In this document: one piece after another, positions 17,143 to 26,857 of the stretch
How the letters are laid out: each line of letters opens with the position of its first letter
Numbering within the stretch: the stretch's first letter is position 1
Source of the DNA: Actinomyces sp.
GTDB lineage: Bacteria > Actinomycetota > Actinomycetes > Actinomycetales > Actinomycetaceae
DNA: 64,000 bases
Assembly (NCBI RefSeq): GCF_030530635.1
Contig: NZ_JAUMUL010000001.1
Location: 108,342-172,341 of the forward strand
Direction: 5' to 3'
The notes under the pieces: model-generated
The model's database searches: none
Seen by the model: the letters and a program-made list of their open reading frames with translations, nothing else
Told to the model about the DNA's origin: nothing
Made by a program: the position numbers and the translations under genes

Positions 17143-19047
17143 TCACGCGGTCTGGGCGCCGGCAGGACCGCCGTACAGGTCATCGATATCGGCTGCGAAG
17201 CGCTCCAATGCCGCACCGCGCCGTACCTTTAAAGACGGCGTGAGCAAACCGTTGGCCTCCGTGAAATCGGTGGTCAGCACCCGGATCTTCCGGATCGACT
17301 CGGCCCGGGAGACATGCCCGTTGGCACGTTCCACGGCCCGGTTCAGTGCCGCCAGCACCTGGGGGTGGGAGGCCGCCTCGGAGGCGGACATAGGTTCCAG
17401 GCCGTGGATGCGCAGCCACGACGGCAGCATCTCGGCGTCGAGTGTGATCAGTGCGGACACGAAGGGGCGCCGCTCGCCTACGACCACCACCTGGCTGATC
17501 AGCGGGTGGCCCCGCAAGGCGTCCTCCAGCGGTGCCGGGGAGACGTTCTTGCCGCCGGCGGTGACGATCACATCCTTGGCGCGGCCGGTGATGGTCAGGT
17601 AGCCGTCCCGGTCCAATGAGCCCAGATCCCCGGTGCGGAACCAGCCGTCGTCGGTGAAGGCGGCCGCGGTTGCGGCCGGATCGTTGTGGTAACCCTGGAA
17701 CACGGACGGTCCCCGCAGCAGGATCTCCCCGGCCTGCGAGATGCGCACCGCCATCGGCGGCAGCGGCGGGCCGACGGTGCCGATCTTCGACAGCCGCGGC
17801 GTGTTCACCGCGATCGGGCCGACCGTTTCGGTCAGCCCGTACCCCTCCAACACGGGGATACCCAGGCCCCGGTAGAAGTGGGCCAGCCGTGGGGACAGCG
17901 GTGCGCCTCCGGAGATAATCCAGTCGGCGTTGTCGCCCACCAGGGTGCGGATGCGCTGGTACACGAGCCGATCGGCCACGACCCGCTGGGCACGCAGAGC
18001 GCGGGACGGCCCGGTCGGAGTGTCGGAGGCGCGGGAATAGTCCACGGCGACCTTCGCAGCCCAGCGGAAGATCCGCCGGGCGCTGCCACCTGTCGCCCGG
18101 GCATCGGCGGAGTTGTAGATCTTCTCCAGCACCCTGGGTACCACCAGCAGGTAGGAGGGGCGGAATGAGGTCAGATCCGACAGCAGATTCTTGGTGTCCG
18201 GCACGTGCCCCATGAGGCCCTCTCCGGAGATCTGGAAGACCTCCAGGAAGCGGGCGAAGACGTGCGCCAACGGCAGGAACAGCAGCAGGCGCGAGTCCCG
18301 GCCCATGGCTATCTCCGGCATCCACAGGTGCGCGTTGGAGCATAGGTCGGTGAAGTTCCCGTGGGACAGTACGGTGCCTTTGGGGGAGCCGGTGGTGCCG
18401 GAGGTGTAGACGATGGTGGAGATGGAGGTGATCGTCAGACGGTCGGCGCGTGCGGTCACCTGATCGTGCGGCACGCCCCGGCCGGCCTCGGTGATGCTGT
18501 GCAGCGCGCCGGTGTCCAGGGAGAGCACCTGCGGCTCGTCCCGGTCCAGGGTTCCGGCCGCGGCGCGCACCAGCTCCGCGGTGGTGATGGACTCGGTCAC
18601 CACCAGGCGTGCGTCGGCGTCTTCGAGCACGTAGGCGATCTGCTCAGCCGAACTGGTCTCATAGATGGGGACTGGTACCAGCGCCGCCATCCAACAGGCG
18701 AAGTCCAGCAGGGTCCACTCATACCGGGTACGCGACATGATGGCCACCCGGTCCCCGGCCGCGAGTCCCATGCCGATCAGGCCGGCGGCCACCGAGCAGA
18801 CCTCGTCGTAGAACTCCTGGGCAGTAATGGTCTGCCAGGCCTGCCCGATCTCCTGCTTGCGGGCGATCAGGGGACGGCCGGCGCTGCGGCGCACCCGATC
18901 CCGCAGCAGCGAGGGGATGGTGGTGTGTTCGTCAATACGTATGAGGGTGGGGGCCTGCCATTCGAGGGCGCCGGCGGTCGGGTGAGAGCCGGCCGAGTTC
19001 GCCGGACCGGACGGAGTGGCCGGTGGCGGCGCGGGGAAGGCGGTCAT
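17143..19047 (-). CDS. Long-chain fatty-acid--CoA ligase (AMP-binding, FadD15-like), copy 3
   Basis: A 634-aa paralogue with YTSGTTGSPKG (Ser for Arg in the loop), GYGLTETVGP, FRTGDLGSLDRDGYL and ITGRAKDVIVTAGGKNVSPAPLEDAL. I place the start at the ATG at 19047 (MTAFPAPPPATPSG), which has AGGAAG upstream; an in-frame ATG fifteen codons earlier lacks a good ribosome binding site. The divergence among the three copies in the acyl-pocket region suggests different chain-length ranges, not measured. Confidence 0.88.
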   Translation of the reverse strand: MTAFPAPPPATPSGPANSAGSHPTAGALEWQAPTLIRIDEHTTIPSLLRDRVRRSAGRPLIARKQEIGQAWQTITAQEFYDEVCSVAAGLIGMGLAAGDRVAIMSRTRYEWTLLDFACWMAALVPVPIYETSSAEQIAYVLEDADARLVVTESITTAELVRAAAGTLDRDEPQVLSLDTGALHSITEAGRGVPHDQVTARADRLTITSISTIVYTSGTTGSPKGTVLSHGNFTDLCSNAHLWMPEIAMGRDSRLLLFLPLAHVFARFLEVFQISGEGLMGHVPDTKNLLSDLTSFRPSYLLVVPRVLEKIYNSADARATGGSARRIFRWAAKVAVDYSRASDTPTGPSRALRAQRVVADRLVYQRIRTLVGDNADWIISGGAPLSPRLAHFYRGLGIPVLEGYGLTETVGPIAVNTPRLSKIGTVGPPLPPMAVRISQAGEILLRGPSVFQGYHNDPAATAAAFTDDGWFRTGDLGSLDRDGYLTITGRAKDVIVTAGGKNVSPAPLEDALRGHPLISQVVVVGERRPFVSALITLDAEMLPSWLRIHGLEPMSASEAASHPQVLAALNRAVERANGHVSRAESIRKIRVLTTDFTEANGLLTPSLKVRRGAALERFAADIDDLYGGPAGAQTA

Positions 19048-19123
19048 AATGCTCTTCTTCCTGGGGCTAACGCGGCGCGACGAGAAAGGCACCTGAGCGA
19101 GCCCGCTAGACGGGGCGTGTGGT

Positions 19124-21946
19124 TCAGCCGCGCTTGGCGGGCTTGACCGGAGGCTCGCCCAGTTCGAAGGCGGTCACCTGCACCGCCGGACCGTCGGCGC
19201 CGCCTGCCACCGGGACGAGCGCGAGCTCCCCGGTGACCTTGGCCGCCTCGACCAGGTCGGCGCGCACCAGTTCAATGGCGGGTGAGGCCGCCTCCGACGC
19301 CGCCAGCGTCGCCCCCAGGATCGGGGTCTTCTGACTGGTCTTGGCCTCGGACTTGACCTTGCGCAGTGCCGCCAGGGCGGCGCCGGCGTGGGCGATGAGC
19401 GCCACCTCGGCGTCACCGGCCGCCTCACGCAGCGGCGCGGCGACGGGCCAGGGCGCCCGGTGCACGGAGCCGGTGCGGTACCAGCTCCACACCTCCTCGG
19501 TGGCGAAGGGCAGGAAGGGTGCGAACAGGCGCACGAAGGTGTCTACGGCGATGGCCAGCGCGGTGCGCGCACTGCGCACGGCGGCCGGGTCGTGGGTGGC
19601 GTCGAAGTTGTTGGCGCGGTCCTTGACCAGTTCAATGTAATCGTCGCAGAAGGTCCAGAACAGCGACTCGGTCGCCTCCAGCGCGCGGGAGTGCTCAAAG
19701 CCCTCGAAGGCGGTGGTGGCCGCGTCGACCACATCCGCCAGAGCCGCCAGCACGGCCCGGTCGATCGGCTCGGTGACCTGCGCGGCGTCCAGGCTCGGGG
19801 CCGGAGCCGCCGCCTTCGCGGCCGCGTCGGCGCCCCATGGGATCCCCATCGACAGCGCGAACTTGGATGCGTTGAGCAGTTTGATGGCCAGACGGCGACC
19901 GATCTTGATCTGGGTCTCCTCGAAGGCGGCGTCCAGGCCCAGGCGGGCGGAGGCCGCCCAGTAGCGCACGGCGTCGGAGCCGTACTTCTCCAACAGGCCC
20001 ATGGGGGTGACCACATTGCCCTTGGACTTGGACATCTTCTTGTGGTCGGAGTCCAGGATCCACCCCGACAGCCCCGCGTTCGTCCACGGCAGGGCGCCGA
20101 ATTCCAGGTTTGCGCGCACCACGGAGGTGAACAGCCAGGTGCGGATGATGTCCTGCCCCTGGGGGCGCAGGTCCATGGGGTAGACGCGGCCGAACAGGTC
20201 CTCGTCCGTGAGCCAACCGGATGCCAGCTGGGCGGACAGTGAGGAGGTGGCCCAGGTGTCCATGATGTCCAACTCGCCGACGAATCCGCCCGGCTTGCCG
20301 CGCTGGTCCTCGGTGTAGCCGGCGGGCACGTCGCTGGAGGGATCCACCGGCAGGGCGGACTCCTCGGGGGTGATGACGGCGTCGTAGTCCACTTCGCCGT
20401 CCTCGCCCACCCGGTACCACAGCGGGAAGGGGACGCCGAAGAAGCGCTGCCGGGAGATCAGCCAGTCGTTGTTCAGGCCCCCCACCCAGTTCTCGTAGCG
20501 CACCCGCATGAAGTCGGGATAGAAGTTCAGCTCCTTGCCGCGCTCGAGCAGCTCGTCGGCCAGGTCCTCCCCGGAGGCCGGGTTGGTCCAGGCCTTGCCG
20601 CCGTTGCGGATGTACCACTGGCGGGAGGTGACGATCTCCAGCGGCTTATCGCCCTTCTCGAAGAAGTTCGTCTGTCGCACCGTCTTGGTGGGCTCCCCGC
20701 GCATCTCGCCGGAGGCCGACAACGCCTCCACCATGACCTGGCGGGCCGAGTAGGTGGTCTTGCCCGCCATGTCCGCGTAGGCCCGCCGGCCCGCCTCGGT
20801 GGTGATCCACTCCGGCGTCTCGGTCTCGATGCGCCCGTCCTTGCGCAGGATCGCGCGTAGCGGCAGGTTCAGGTCCCGCCACCAGTCGATGTCGGTGGTG
20901 TCGCCGAAGGTGCAGCACATGGCGATGCCGGCGCCCTTGTCCATCTCCGCCTCGGGGTGCGGCAGAACCGGTACCTCCACCCCGAAGACGGGGGATGCCA
21001 CGGTGGTGCCGAACAGGGGCTGGTAGCGCTCGTCGTCGGGATGGGCGACCAGCGCCACGCAGGCGGCCAGCAGCTCCGGCCGGGTGGTCTCGATGCACAC
21101 GTCGGCGGTGCCGCCTGGGCCGGTCTCGATAGGGGCGCCCGCGGCGGCGGCGGTGGCAGCGGCCTGGGGGTCGACGACGTGGAAGGCCAGGCGGTGGTAG
21201 AAGCCCGGATACTCGCGCGACTCGATCTCCGCCTGGGCCACAGCAGTGCCGAAGGTGACGTCCCACAGGCCGGGGGCCTGCGCCTGGTAGGCCTCTCCGC
21301 GCGCCAGGTTGCGCAGGAATGCGGTCTGGGCGATCTTGCGGGCGCGCTTCCCGATGGTCTGGTAGTTCTGCTTCCAGTCCACGCTCAGCCCCAGGTGGCG
21401 CCACAGGGCCTCGAACTGGGCCTCGTCCAGGGCGGTCAGGCGCTCGCACAGCTCCACGAAGTTGCGCCGCGAGATCGGCACCTGGTCGCGGGCCTTAATG
21501 GACTTGCCCTCACCGCCGGTGTGGGGGGGAATGAAGTCCGGGTCATAGGGCAGGGAGGGGTCGCAGCGAACCCCGAAGTAGTTCTGCACCCGCCGCTCGG
21601 TGGGCAGGCCGTTGTCGTCCCAGCCCATGGGGTAGAAGACAGCCTTGCCGCGCATGCGCTGGAAACGGGCGAGGGTATCGGTGTGCGTGTAGGAGAACAC
21701 GTGGCCCACGTGCAGGGAGCCGGAGACGGTCGGGGGCGGTGTGTCGATGGAGAAGACCTCCTGACGCTCGGCGCTGCGGTCGAAGGTGTAGATGCCGTGC
21801 CTCTCCCAGCGCTCCTTCCAGGCCTCCTCCAAGCCGTCTGTGCTCACCTTCTCGGGCACGCGGGGGGAGTGGAGCTGGGAGGGCAGAAAACGCACCTGGG
21901 CCGGAAGGGGAGTAGGCGCAGCGGACTGGGCGGCGGACTCAGACAT
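19124..21946 (-). CDS. valS: Valine--tRNA ligase
   Basis: A 940-aa class I synthetase that charges tRNA-Val. It has the HIGH-type motif in PPPTVSGSLHVGHVFS, the block GWDDNGLPTERRVQNYFG, the CP1 editing domain (about residues 220-420), KKMSKSKGN, and the anticodon-binding domain to the C-terminus. The start is the ATG at 21946 (MSESAAQSAAP); a longer frame from 22036 adds thirty non-conserved residues. No T-box was found upstream. Confidence 0.95.
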   Translation of the reverse strand: MSESAAQSAAPTPLPAQVRFLPSQLHSPRVPEKVSTDGLEEAWKERWERHGIYTFDRSAERQEVFSIDTPPPTVSGSLHVGHVFSYTHTDTLARFQRMRGKAVFYPMGWDDNGLPTERRVQNYFGVRCDPSLPYDPDFIPPHTGGEGKSIKARDQVPISRRNFVELCERLTALDEAQFEALWRHLGLSVDWKQNYQTIGKRARKIAQTAFLRNLARGEAYQAQAPGLWDVTFGTAVAQAEIESREYPGFYHRLAFHVVDPQAAATAAAAGAPIETGPGGTADVCIETTRPELLAACVALVAHPDDERYQPLFGTTVASPVFGVEVPVLPHPEAEMDKGAGIAMCCTFGDTTDIDWWRDLNLPLRAILRKDGRIETETPEWITTEAGRRAYADMAGKTTYSARQVMVEALSASGEMRGEPTKTVRQTNFFEKGDKPLEIVTSRQWYIRNGGKAWTNPASGEDLADELLERGKELNFYPDFMRVRYENWVGGLNNDWLISRQRFFGVPFPLWYRVGEDGEVDYDAVITPEESALPVDPSSDVPAGYTEDQRGKPGGFVGELDIMDTWATSSLSAQLASGWLTDEDLFGRVYPMDLRPQGQDIIRTWLFTSVVRANLEFGALPWTNAGLSGWILDSDHKKMSKSKGNVVTPMGLLEKYGSDAVRYWAASARLGLDAAFEETQIKIGRRLAIKLLNASKFALSMGIPWGADAAAKAAAPAPSLDAAQVTEPIDRAVLAALADVVDAATTAFEGFEHSRALEATESLFWTFCDDYIELVKDRANNFDATHDPAAVRSARTALAIAVDTFVRLFAPFLPFATEEVWSWYRTGSVHRAPWPVAAPLREAAGDAEVALIAHAGAALAALRKVKSEAKTSQKTPILGATLAASEAASPAIELVRADLVEAAKVTGELALVPVAGGADGPAVQVTAFELGEPPVKPAKRG

Positions 21947-22206
21947 GGTCCCGATTCTTCCACGCCCCGGACCGCTGCCCCCGATCCGTGGCATCATCTC
22001 GGATGTGAGGTGGACAACCGGGTGGCCCTCCTCCATTGCGGCAACGCGTCAACACCGACTCAGCACGGCGTCAGACGCCGCTGGAGCGCATGTAGGCGAT
22101 GCAGGGGGTGGCAGCATCATCCCGCTGAGCCGGACGGCCCTCCGACCGGCGATATCAATTGACAACAAGACAACGGTCGATCCGAATGGAAAATGGGAAA
22201 GGACTG

Positions 22207-22767
22207 ATGGGTCCCTACAACATATCGAGCCCGGTCATTGAGGCCGGGGATGAGCAAGCGACTCCGGCGCCCGCACCCGGCACGGAGGCCCGCTATGAGC
22301 TGAAGCTGGACATGACCGCGCGGGTGCGCAGCCGGAACACCTTCAACGTGTTGTGGCCCGGGGGTGAACTGGCCACGCGCCGGGGCCAGGGAGTTGTGAT
22401 GGAGGCCGCAGGCCTGCTGCGTCGTCTCGGCGTGGATGTGCGAATCCGCATGAGTCCTGCCGAGGACGACGGCCAATGGGCCGATACGGTGCTGGTACTG
22501 GATGACGGCGGACGCGAGCCGAAGGCCCTGGAGGCGGATCTGGAGGCAGCGGTGAGCCTGGGAGAACAGACGGTGCTGTGCACCTCCGCCCCCGAGACTC
22601 TGGCCACTGAACGGCTGTGCGAGTTGAGAACTCAACTGCGGGTACTGTCACCGGTAGATGCCTCACTGCTCGCCGCCGCATGGTTGGCTCTGGCCGAGCA
22701 CGGCACTCGGGGCGACGGTCTGGACGACTCCTCGGTCTGCGGCACCGCAGTCGGCGTGGAGTCTTGA
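22207..22767 (+). CDS. Hypothetical protein next to the polysaccharide cluster
   Basis: A 186-aa soluble protein starting at an ATG with GGAAAGG upstream (MGPYNISSPVIE). No signal peptide or membrane segment is evident. A central alternating pattern (GVVMEAAGLLRRLGVDVRI, then WADTVLVLDDGG, then GEQTVLCTSAP) looks like a beta-alpha-beta Rossmann-type fold, but no motif identifies a family. Its stop is five bases from the convergent Wzz gene. An in-frame ATG at 22186 and a TTG at 22159 are alternative starts. Confidence 0.55.
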   Translation: MGPYNISSPVIEAGDEQATPAPAPGTEARYELKLDMTARVRSRNTFNVLWPGGELATRRGQGVVMEAAGLLRRLGVDVRIRMSPAEDDGQWADTVLVLDDGGREPKALEADLEAAVSLGEQTVLCTSAPETLATERLCELRTQLRVLSPVDASLLAAAWLALAEHGTRGDGLDDSSVCGTAVGVES

Positions 22768-22771
22768 CCGG

Positions 22772-23446
22772 TCAGTCAGCAGCGGCGGATTTCGCACTAC
22801 CAGATTTGGATCTGGCGGCCGCATGTCGGGTGGGTGCCTCCGCGCGCCGCGGGTCGTGGGGTCGGGAGGTGGCGAGGCCGAAGGCCACCACCAGCCCGAC
22901 CATCACGCCTACGACGGCGCCGGAGGCCGCGTAACGCGCCGTCGACGGCGTCTGGGTGACGGCACCCACCTGCGCCGAACTGAGCAGATTCAGACTGATC
23001 GGGTAGTCGCCACCGGCCATTGCCCCCAGGTCGTCCGACGCGTGTGCGATCACGGCGTCGGCCACCGCGATCGCGTCCTCGCGGGAGGGCGCGGACACCT
23101 GGACCTCGATGGCCGGCGAGTTGGTCACCCTGGTGGCCGTGATCCAGGCGGCGACCTCGGTGGGGGACTGCGACAGACCCAGCTCGTCGATCACCTCCTG
23201 TGCCACCGCTGGGGAGGTTATGACAGGCAGGAAGCCGTCGGTTGCGGAGCTGGCGACGGTCGCGGCGTAGGAGTAGCCGGCGGCACCCTCCTCCGGATCC
23301 ACTGCGACCTGCACGTAGGCCATCGAACGCGCCGTGTAGGTGGGGGCGGTGGTGGTGGCCAGTACCCCGCCCCCGACGCCTCCGAGGACTCCCAGAGCGA
23401 TGATCCAGGCCAAGCCTCGACGCACCAGGGTCATTAGTTCCTGCAT
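22772..23446 (-). CDS. Wzz-like polysaccharide co-polymerase (no kinase domain)
   Basis: A 224-aa chain-length determinant-type protein: TM1 at about residues 13-33 (LAWIIALGVLGGVGGGV), an extracytoplasmic Wzz domain starting APTYTARSMAYVQV, and TM2 at about 185-205 (SGAVVGVMVGLVVAFGLA), then a short basic tail. It resembles the N-terminal half of the Wzz-kinase protein at 59842-61206 but lacks the kinase. It lies at the downstream end of the first polysaccharide cluster and should control chain length there. Confidence 0.8.
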   Translation of the reverse strand: MQELMTLVRRGLAWIIALGVLGGVGGGVLATTTAPTYTARSMAYVQVAVDPEEGAAGYSYAATVASSATDGFLPVITSPAVAQEVIDELGLSQSPTEVAAWITATRVTNSPAIEVQVSAPSREDAIAVADAVIAHASDDLGAMAGGDYPISLNLLSSAQVGAVTQTPSTARYAASGAVVGVMVGLVVAFGLATSRPHDPRRAEAPTRHAAARSKSGSAKSAAAD

Positions 23447-23503
23447 TGCTTTCAGATCCTTCGTGTCGGTCGGTGGGTCGGCTGGGGGTGGGCAGCAGAC
23501 GGC

Positions 23504-24709
23504 CTAGAACGGCCCCTGCGCCGATGTCGGCCGCAGTGCGGAGGCGAGGGCGGCGCACACCTGCGCAACGTCCGCGTCGCTCAGCGCCAGGTGCAGGGGC
23601 AGAGTCAGTTCACGGGCGTAGAAGGCGTGGGCATTGGGGAAATCGGCGATGTCGAAGCCGAGATCACGGTATGCGGTCAGCAACGGCAGCGGCTTGTAAT
23701 GCACGTTGGCAGACACCCCCGCCTCGTACAGGTCCCGGATGATCCGGTTTCGTTCGGTGACCTCGGCCACCGGCAGTGTCGTGATCGCCAGATGCCTGGC
23801 TGAGGCCACGCCTTCGCCGCCGTGATCCAGCAGCTCCACGCCCGTGCCGGCCAGGCCCCGTGCGTAACTGTTGAGCAGTTCGTGACGCCGAGCCATGGTA
23901 TCGGCATAGCGTCCCAGCTGGGACAGGCCTAGTGCCGCCAGCGTGTCGGGCAGATTGCACTTGTAGGCGGGGGCGATCACGTCGTACTCCCAGGAGGCGC
24001 CCCGGGACTTGGCCAGGGCGTCTTTGGTCTGCCCATGCAGCGAATAGGTGCGCACCCAGTGCGTGAGTTCCTCCTGGTCGACGGGCAGGTCGGCACGCCA
24101 AGTCAGCGCTCCGCCCTCCGCCGTCGTCAGGTTCTTCACGGCGTGGAAGGAGAAGGCAGTCAGGTCCGCCAGGGACCCGCTGGGGCGCCCGTGAAGGGAG
24201 GCGCCCAGCGAGTGCGCGGAGTCGGAGATGAGCACCGGGCGGCCCAGGGCCGCACCCAGGCCCGTGTCGATTCGACCCCGGCCGGCTAGCATGCCCTCCA
24301 GTGGCCGGGAGTCGAAGGGGATCCCCGCCAGATCGACCGTGATCACCGCACGTGTTCGATCGCTGACCGCGGCGGCGATGCGTTCGACACCGGGGAAGGG
24401 GGAGCCCGGCTCGGAGTCGACCATGACGATCCTCGCGCCTACGTGTTCGATCACGGATGCCGACGCCGTGTAGGTGTAGGCGGGCACGATCACCTCGTCG
24501 CCTGGTCCGGCACCGGCCGCGCGCAGGGCCAACTCCAGAGCGGCGGTGGCCGAGCCGAGCGCCACCACGCTGGAGGTGCCTGCCCACTGGGCCAGTTGCT
24601 CCTCGAAGCGGCGACCGACCGGTCCGGAGGTGATCCAGCCGGAGCGCAGCACCTCCACCACCGCGTCGATGTCCTCCTCGGTCAGGGTGGGCGGGGAGAA
24701 GGGGATCAT
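23504..24709 (-). CDS. DegT/DnrJ/EryC1/StrS-family sugar aminotransferase (PglE-like)
   Basis: A 401-aa PLP-dependent aminotransferase acting on nucleotide keto-sugars. The PLP lysine is K192 in FSFHAVKNLTTAEGG; SDSAHSLGA is the cofactor-contact block and GSATAALELAL the phosphate-binding region. It overlaps the upstream dehydratase by four bases (ATGA), so the two act in one pathway: the dehydratase makes a 4-keto-6-deoxy sugar and this enzyme aminates it. That is the PglF/PglE step order of bacillosamine synthesis. Confidence 0.88.
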   Translation of the reverse strand: MIPFSPPTLTEEDIDAVVEVLRSGWITSGPVGRRFEEQLAQWAGTSSVVALGSATAALELALRAAGAGPGDEVIVPAYTYTASASVIEHVGARIVMVDSEPGSPFPGVERIAAAVSDRTRAVITVDLAGIPFDSRPLEGMLAGRGRIDTGLGAALGRPVLISDSAHSLGASLHGRPSGSLADLTAFSFHAVKNLTTAEGGALTWRADLPVDQEELTHWVRTYSLHGQTKDALAKSRGASWEYDVIAPAYKCNLPDTLAALGLSQLGRYADTMARRHELLNSYARGLAGTGVELLDHGGEGVASARHLAITTLPVAEVTERNRIIRDLYEAGVSANVHYKPLPLLTAYRDLGFDIADFPNAHAFYARELTLPLHLALSDADVAQVCAALASALRPTSAQGPF

Positions 24710-26640
24710 TGCAGTGCCTCCGCGGAGTCGGCCACGGCCCCGCCGGCGTCGGGCACGCGTACGGCGGGGGCGACTGCCGTGTCGGGTACTTGTAGGGCGT
24801 TGTCGGCAACCACCTCGCGGGCGTCGCCGTCGGGCGTGGTCTGCGGAGTGTCGGCCAGCGGGTCCTCGCCCACGGCCCAGGCGTGCAGTTCCTCAACCGC
24901 ATGTGTCGGCTTCTGCCGCACACGCACGTGGCTGACCAGCGGGTGGAAGGGGCGCTCGCCGCGCTCGGCGTGTCCGACCAGCTCCTCAGACAGCTTCTCG
25001 CCGGGGCGCAGCCCGGTGAACTCGATGGGGATGTCCTTGCCGGACTGTGCGATCAGTCGGCGGGCGACCTCGACGATCTTGACCGGTTCACCCATGTCCA
25101 GCACCATCGTGTCCCCCGGGCGGCCGAAGGAGCCCGCCTGGAGCACGAGCTCACAGGCCTCCGGGATCGTCATGAAGAAGCGCTCCACATCAGGGTGGGT
25201 GACGGTTACCGGGCCGCCCTCCTCGATCTGCCGTTTGAAGGTCCACAACATGGAGCCGCGCGAACCCAGCACGTTCCCGAAGCGCACCGACACGAAGCGT
25301 CTGCCGCAGCCCAGGGCGGTGGCAGTCGTCATGCGCTCGGCGGCGAGCTTGGTACGTCCCAGCACCGACGTGGGGTCGGCGGCCTTGTCCGTGGAGATGT
25401 TCACCAGGGTCTGCACGTCGTACTTCAGCGCCAGCTCGATCACATTGCGCGATCCCAATGCATTGGTCTTCCAACCCTCCTCCGGATACATCTCCAGCAT
25501 CGGCAGGTGCTTGAGCGCAGCGGCGTGGAAGACCACCTGGGGGCGGTGCTCGACGAATACCGCTTCCAGGGCCTCCCGGTCACGGATGTCGCACAGCACC
25601 ATGTCGCGGGTGTCGAGCAGCCCCTTGCCGTAGATGTCCAGTTGCACGGAGTGCAGGGCCGATTCGTCGCGATCCAGCAGTACCAGTTCCTTGGGACCGA
25701 AGCGGTGAATCTGACGGGCGAGCTCGGAGCCGATCGATCCACCGGCGCCGGTGACCAGCACGGTGTGGCCGGACAGATAGCCGGCGATCTGAGAGACGTC
25801 GGTGTGGATCTCGCGGCGACCCAGCACCTCGGCCAGGTCGATCTCCCGGATGTCGGAGATCTGCAGGGCGCGGTGGGCCAGTTGGCGCACCGGCACGATC
25901 GTCATCACCCGAATGCCGTGCTCGGCGCAGGAGGTGGTCACCTGCTTCAGGCGGTCGGCGGGGAAGTCGGCGACGGCGATCACCACCGTGGACGCGGAGG
26001 CCTCTGCGCACACATCGATGAGGTCGTCCACGGTGCCGCGCACGGGCACCCCCAGGATCTGCAGGTTCCGCTTGGCGGGGTCGTCGTCCACCAGCCCCAC
26101 CGGGGTGAAGGGGGAGACGGCGTCGAACTTGGTCAGGTGGATGATCTGCTCACCGACCCTGCCGGCACCGACGACGATGATCGGATCCTGGTCGCGAGCC
26201 ACGCGCTGGTAGTACTGCGAGGTCTGGTAGGTGCTGACCAGTCGCGCCGCGAAGCGCACGGTCAGCGCCGCCAGCAGCGCCAGCGCGAAGGCGGCCACCA
26301 GGGTGAGGGCACGCAGGGGGGTGTCGGTAGCGGCGGCCCATCCGGCGGCCACCACCAGCATGACCAGGGCGGAGACCCCGAACTGGGAGGCGACGGCGGT
26401 GGCCTCCTCGAAGGAGCCGGCCGGGTAGCGCCGTCGGTAGGTCAGCAGCCACAGGTATCCCAGGCACAGGCTGACAACCCCGGCGACGGCGGCGCAGGTC
26501 AATACGGTCAGCGCGCCGGGGGAGGCGAAGGCGTCACCGTGCAGCCGACAGGCCACGAAGGCCGCGAGCAGCCAGAACACGGTGTCGATTACGGGTAAGA
26601 ACAGCGGTTGTCGTTCAGGGGTGGAAGTATTCGGTCGCAT
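24706..26640 (-). CDS. Membrane-bound nucleotide-sugar 4,6-dehydratase (CapD/FlaA1/PglF-like)
   Basis: A 644-aa protein with four N-terminal membrane segments (residues about 15-135), a first Rossmann domain (IIVVGAGRVGEQ, 154-165), and a catalytic SDR domain with TGAGGSIGSELARQ (297-310) and the active-site TDKA (417-420) characteristic of PglF/CapD. It converts UDP-GlcNAc-type substrates to 4-keto-6-deoxy sugars at the membrane. It is the first gene of the leftward operon with the aminotransferase. About 60 residues after the catalytic domain are variable and acidic/Ala-rich. Confidence 0.9.
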   Translation of the reverse strand: MRPNTSTPERQPLFLPVIDTVFWLLAAFVACRLHGDAFASPGALTVLTCAAVAGVVSLCLGYLWLLTYRRRYPAGSFEEATAVASQFGVSALVMLVVAAGWAAATDTPLRALTLVAAFALALLAALTVRFAARLVSTYQTSQYYQRVARDQDPIIVVGAGRVGEQIIHLTKFDAVSPFTPVGLVDDDPAKRNLQILGVPVRGTVDDLIDVCAEASASTVVIAVADFPADRLKQVTTSCAEHGIRVMTIVPVRQLAHRALQISDIREIDLAEVLGRREIHTDVSQIAGYLSGHTVLVTGAGGSIGSELARQIHRFGPKELVLLDRDESALHSVQLDIYGKGLLDTRDMVLCDIRDREALEAVFVEHRPQVVFHAAALKHLPMLEMYPEEGWKTNALGSRNVIELALKYDVQTLVNISTDKAADPTSVLGRTKLAAERMTTATALGCGRRFVSVRFGNVLGSRGSMLWTFKRQIEEGGPVTVTHPDVERFFMTIPEACELVLQAGSFGRPGDTMVLDMGEPVKIVEVARRLIAQSGKDIPIEFTGLRPGEKLSEELVGHAERGERPFHPLVSHVRVRQKPTHAVEELHAWAVGEDPLADTPQTTPDGDAREVVADNALQVPDTAVAPAVRVPDAGGAVADSAEALQ

Positions 26641-26804
26641 GATTGGTCACATACCTCTCGGCTGGGGACCGACCCAAGACTCAGGGCGGCACCCTCGCGA
26701 CCACGATAACGTCGGTACTACGGGGCAAGAGCTTTGCCGCCATGGTGCCGACGTCAGGGAGTGGAACGAGGGCGGTTAACATTTAAGACGCAAAATCGGC
26801 GGGG

Positions 26805-26825
26805 GTCAAACACAATCCGTTTGAC
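26805..26825. promoter_or_regulatory. Perfect 7-bp dyad in divergent intergenic region
   Basis: GTCAAAC-N7-GTTTGAC, a perfect inverted repeat of operator size, lies between the divergently transcribed dehydratase (start 26640) and flippase (start 26925). GGGTCA-type half sites recur at about 26851-26857. It is a good candidate for a regulator binding site coordinating the two arms of the polysaccharide cluster. Confidence 0.45.
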
Positions 26826-26857
26826 GGGCGCGGTGTCTTGGGGTCAGCATGGGTCAA

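Noticed and set aside
21947..22100. T-box upstream of valS
   Set aside because: GGAGGGCCACCC on the minus strand looks superficially similar, but the GGTGGTACCGCG core is absent.
24883..26598. Long open frame (571 codons) antisense to the nucleotide-sugar dehydratase
   Set aside because: It mirrors the high-GC codon structure of the real gene on the other strand, is dominated by His/Gln/Gly/Arg-type residues, and the minus-strand gene has clear conserved motifs.
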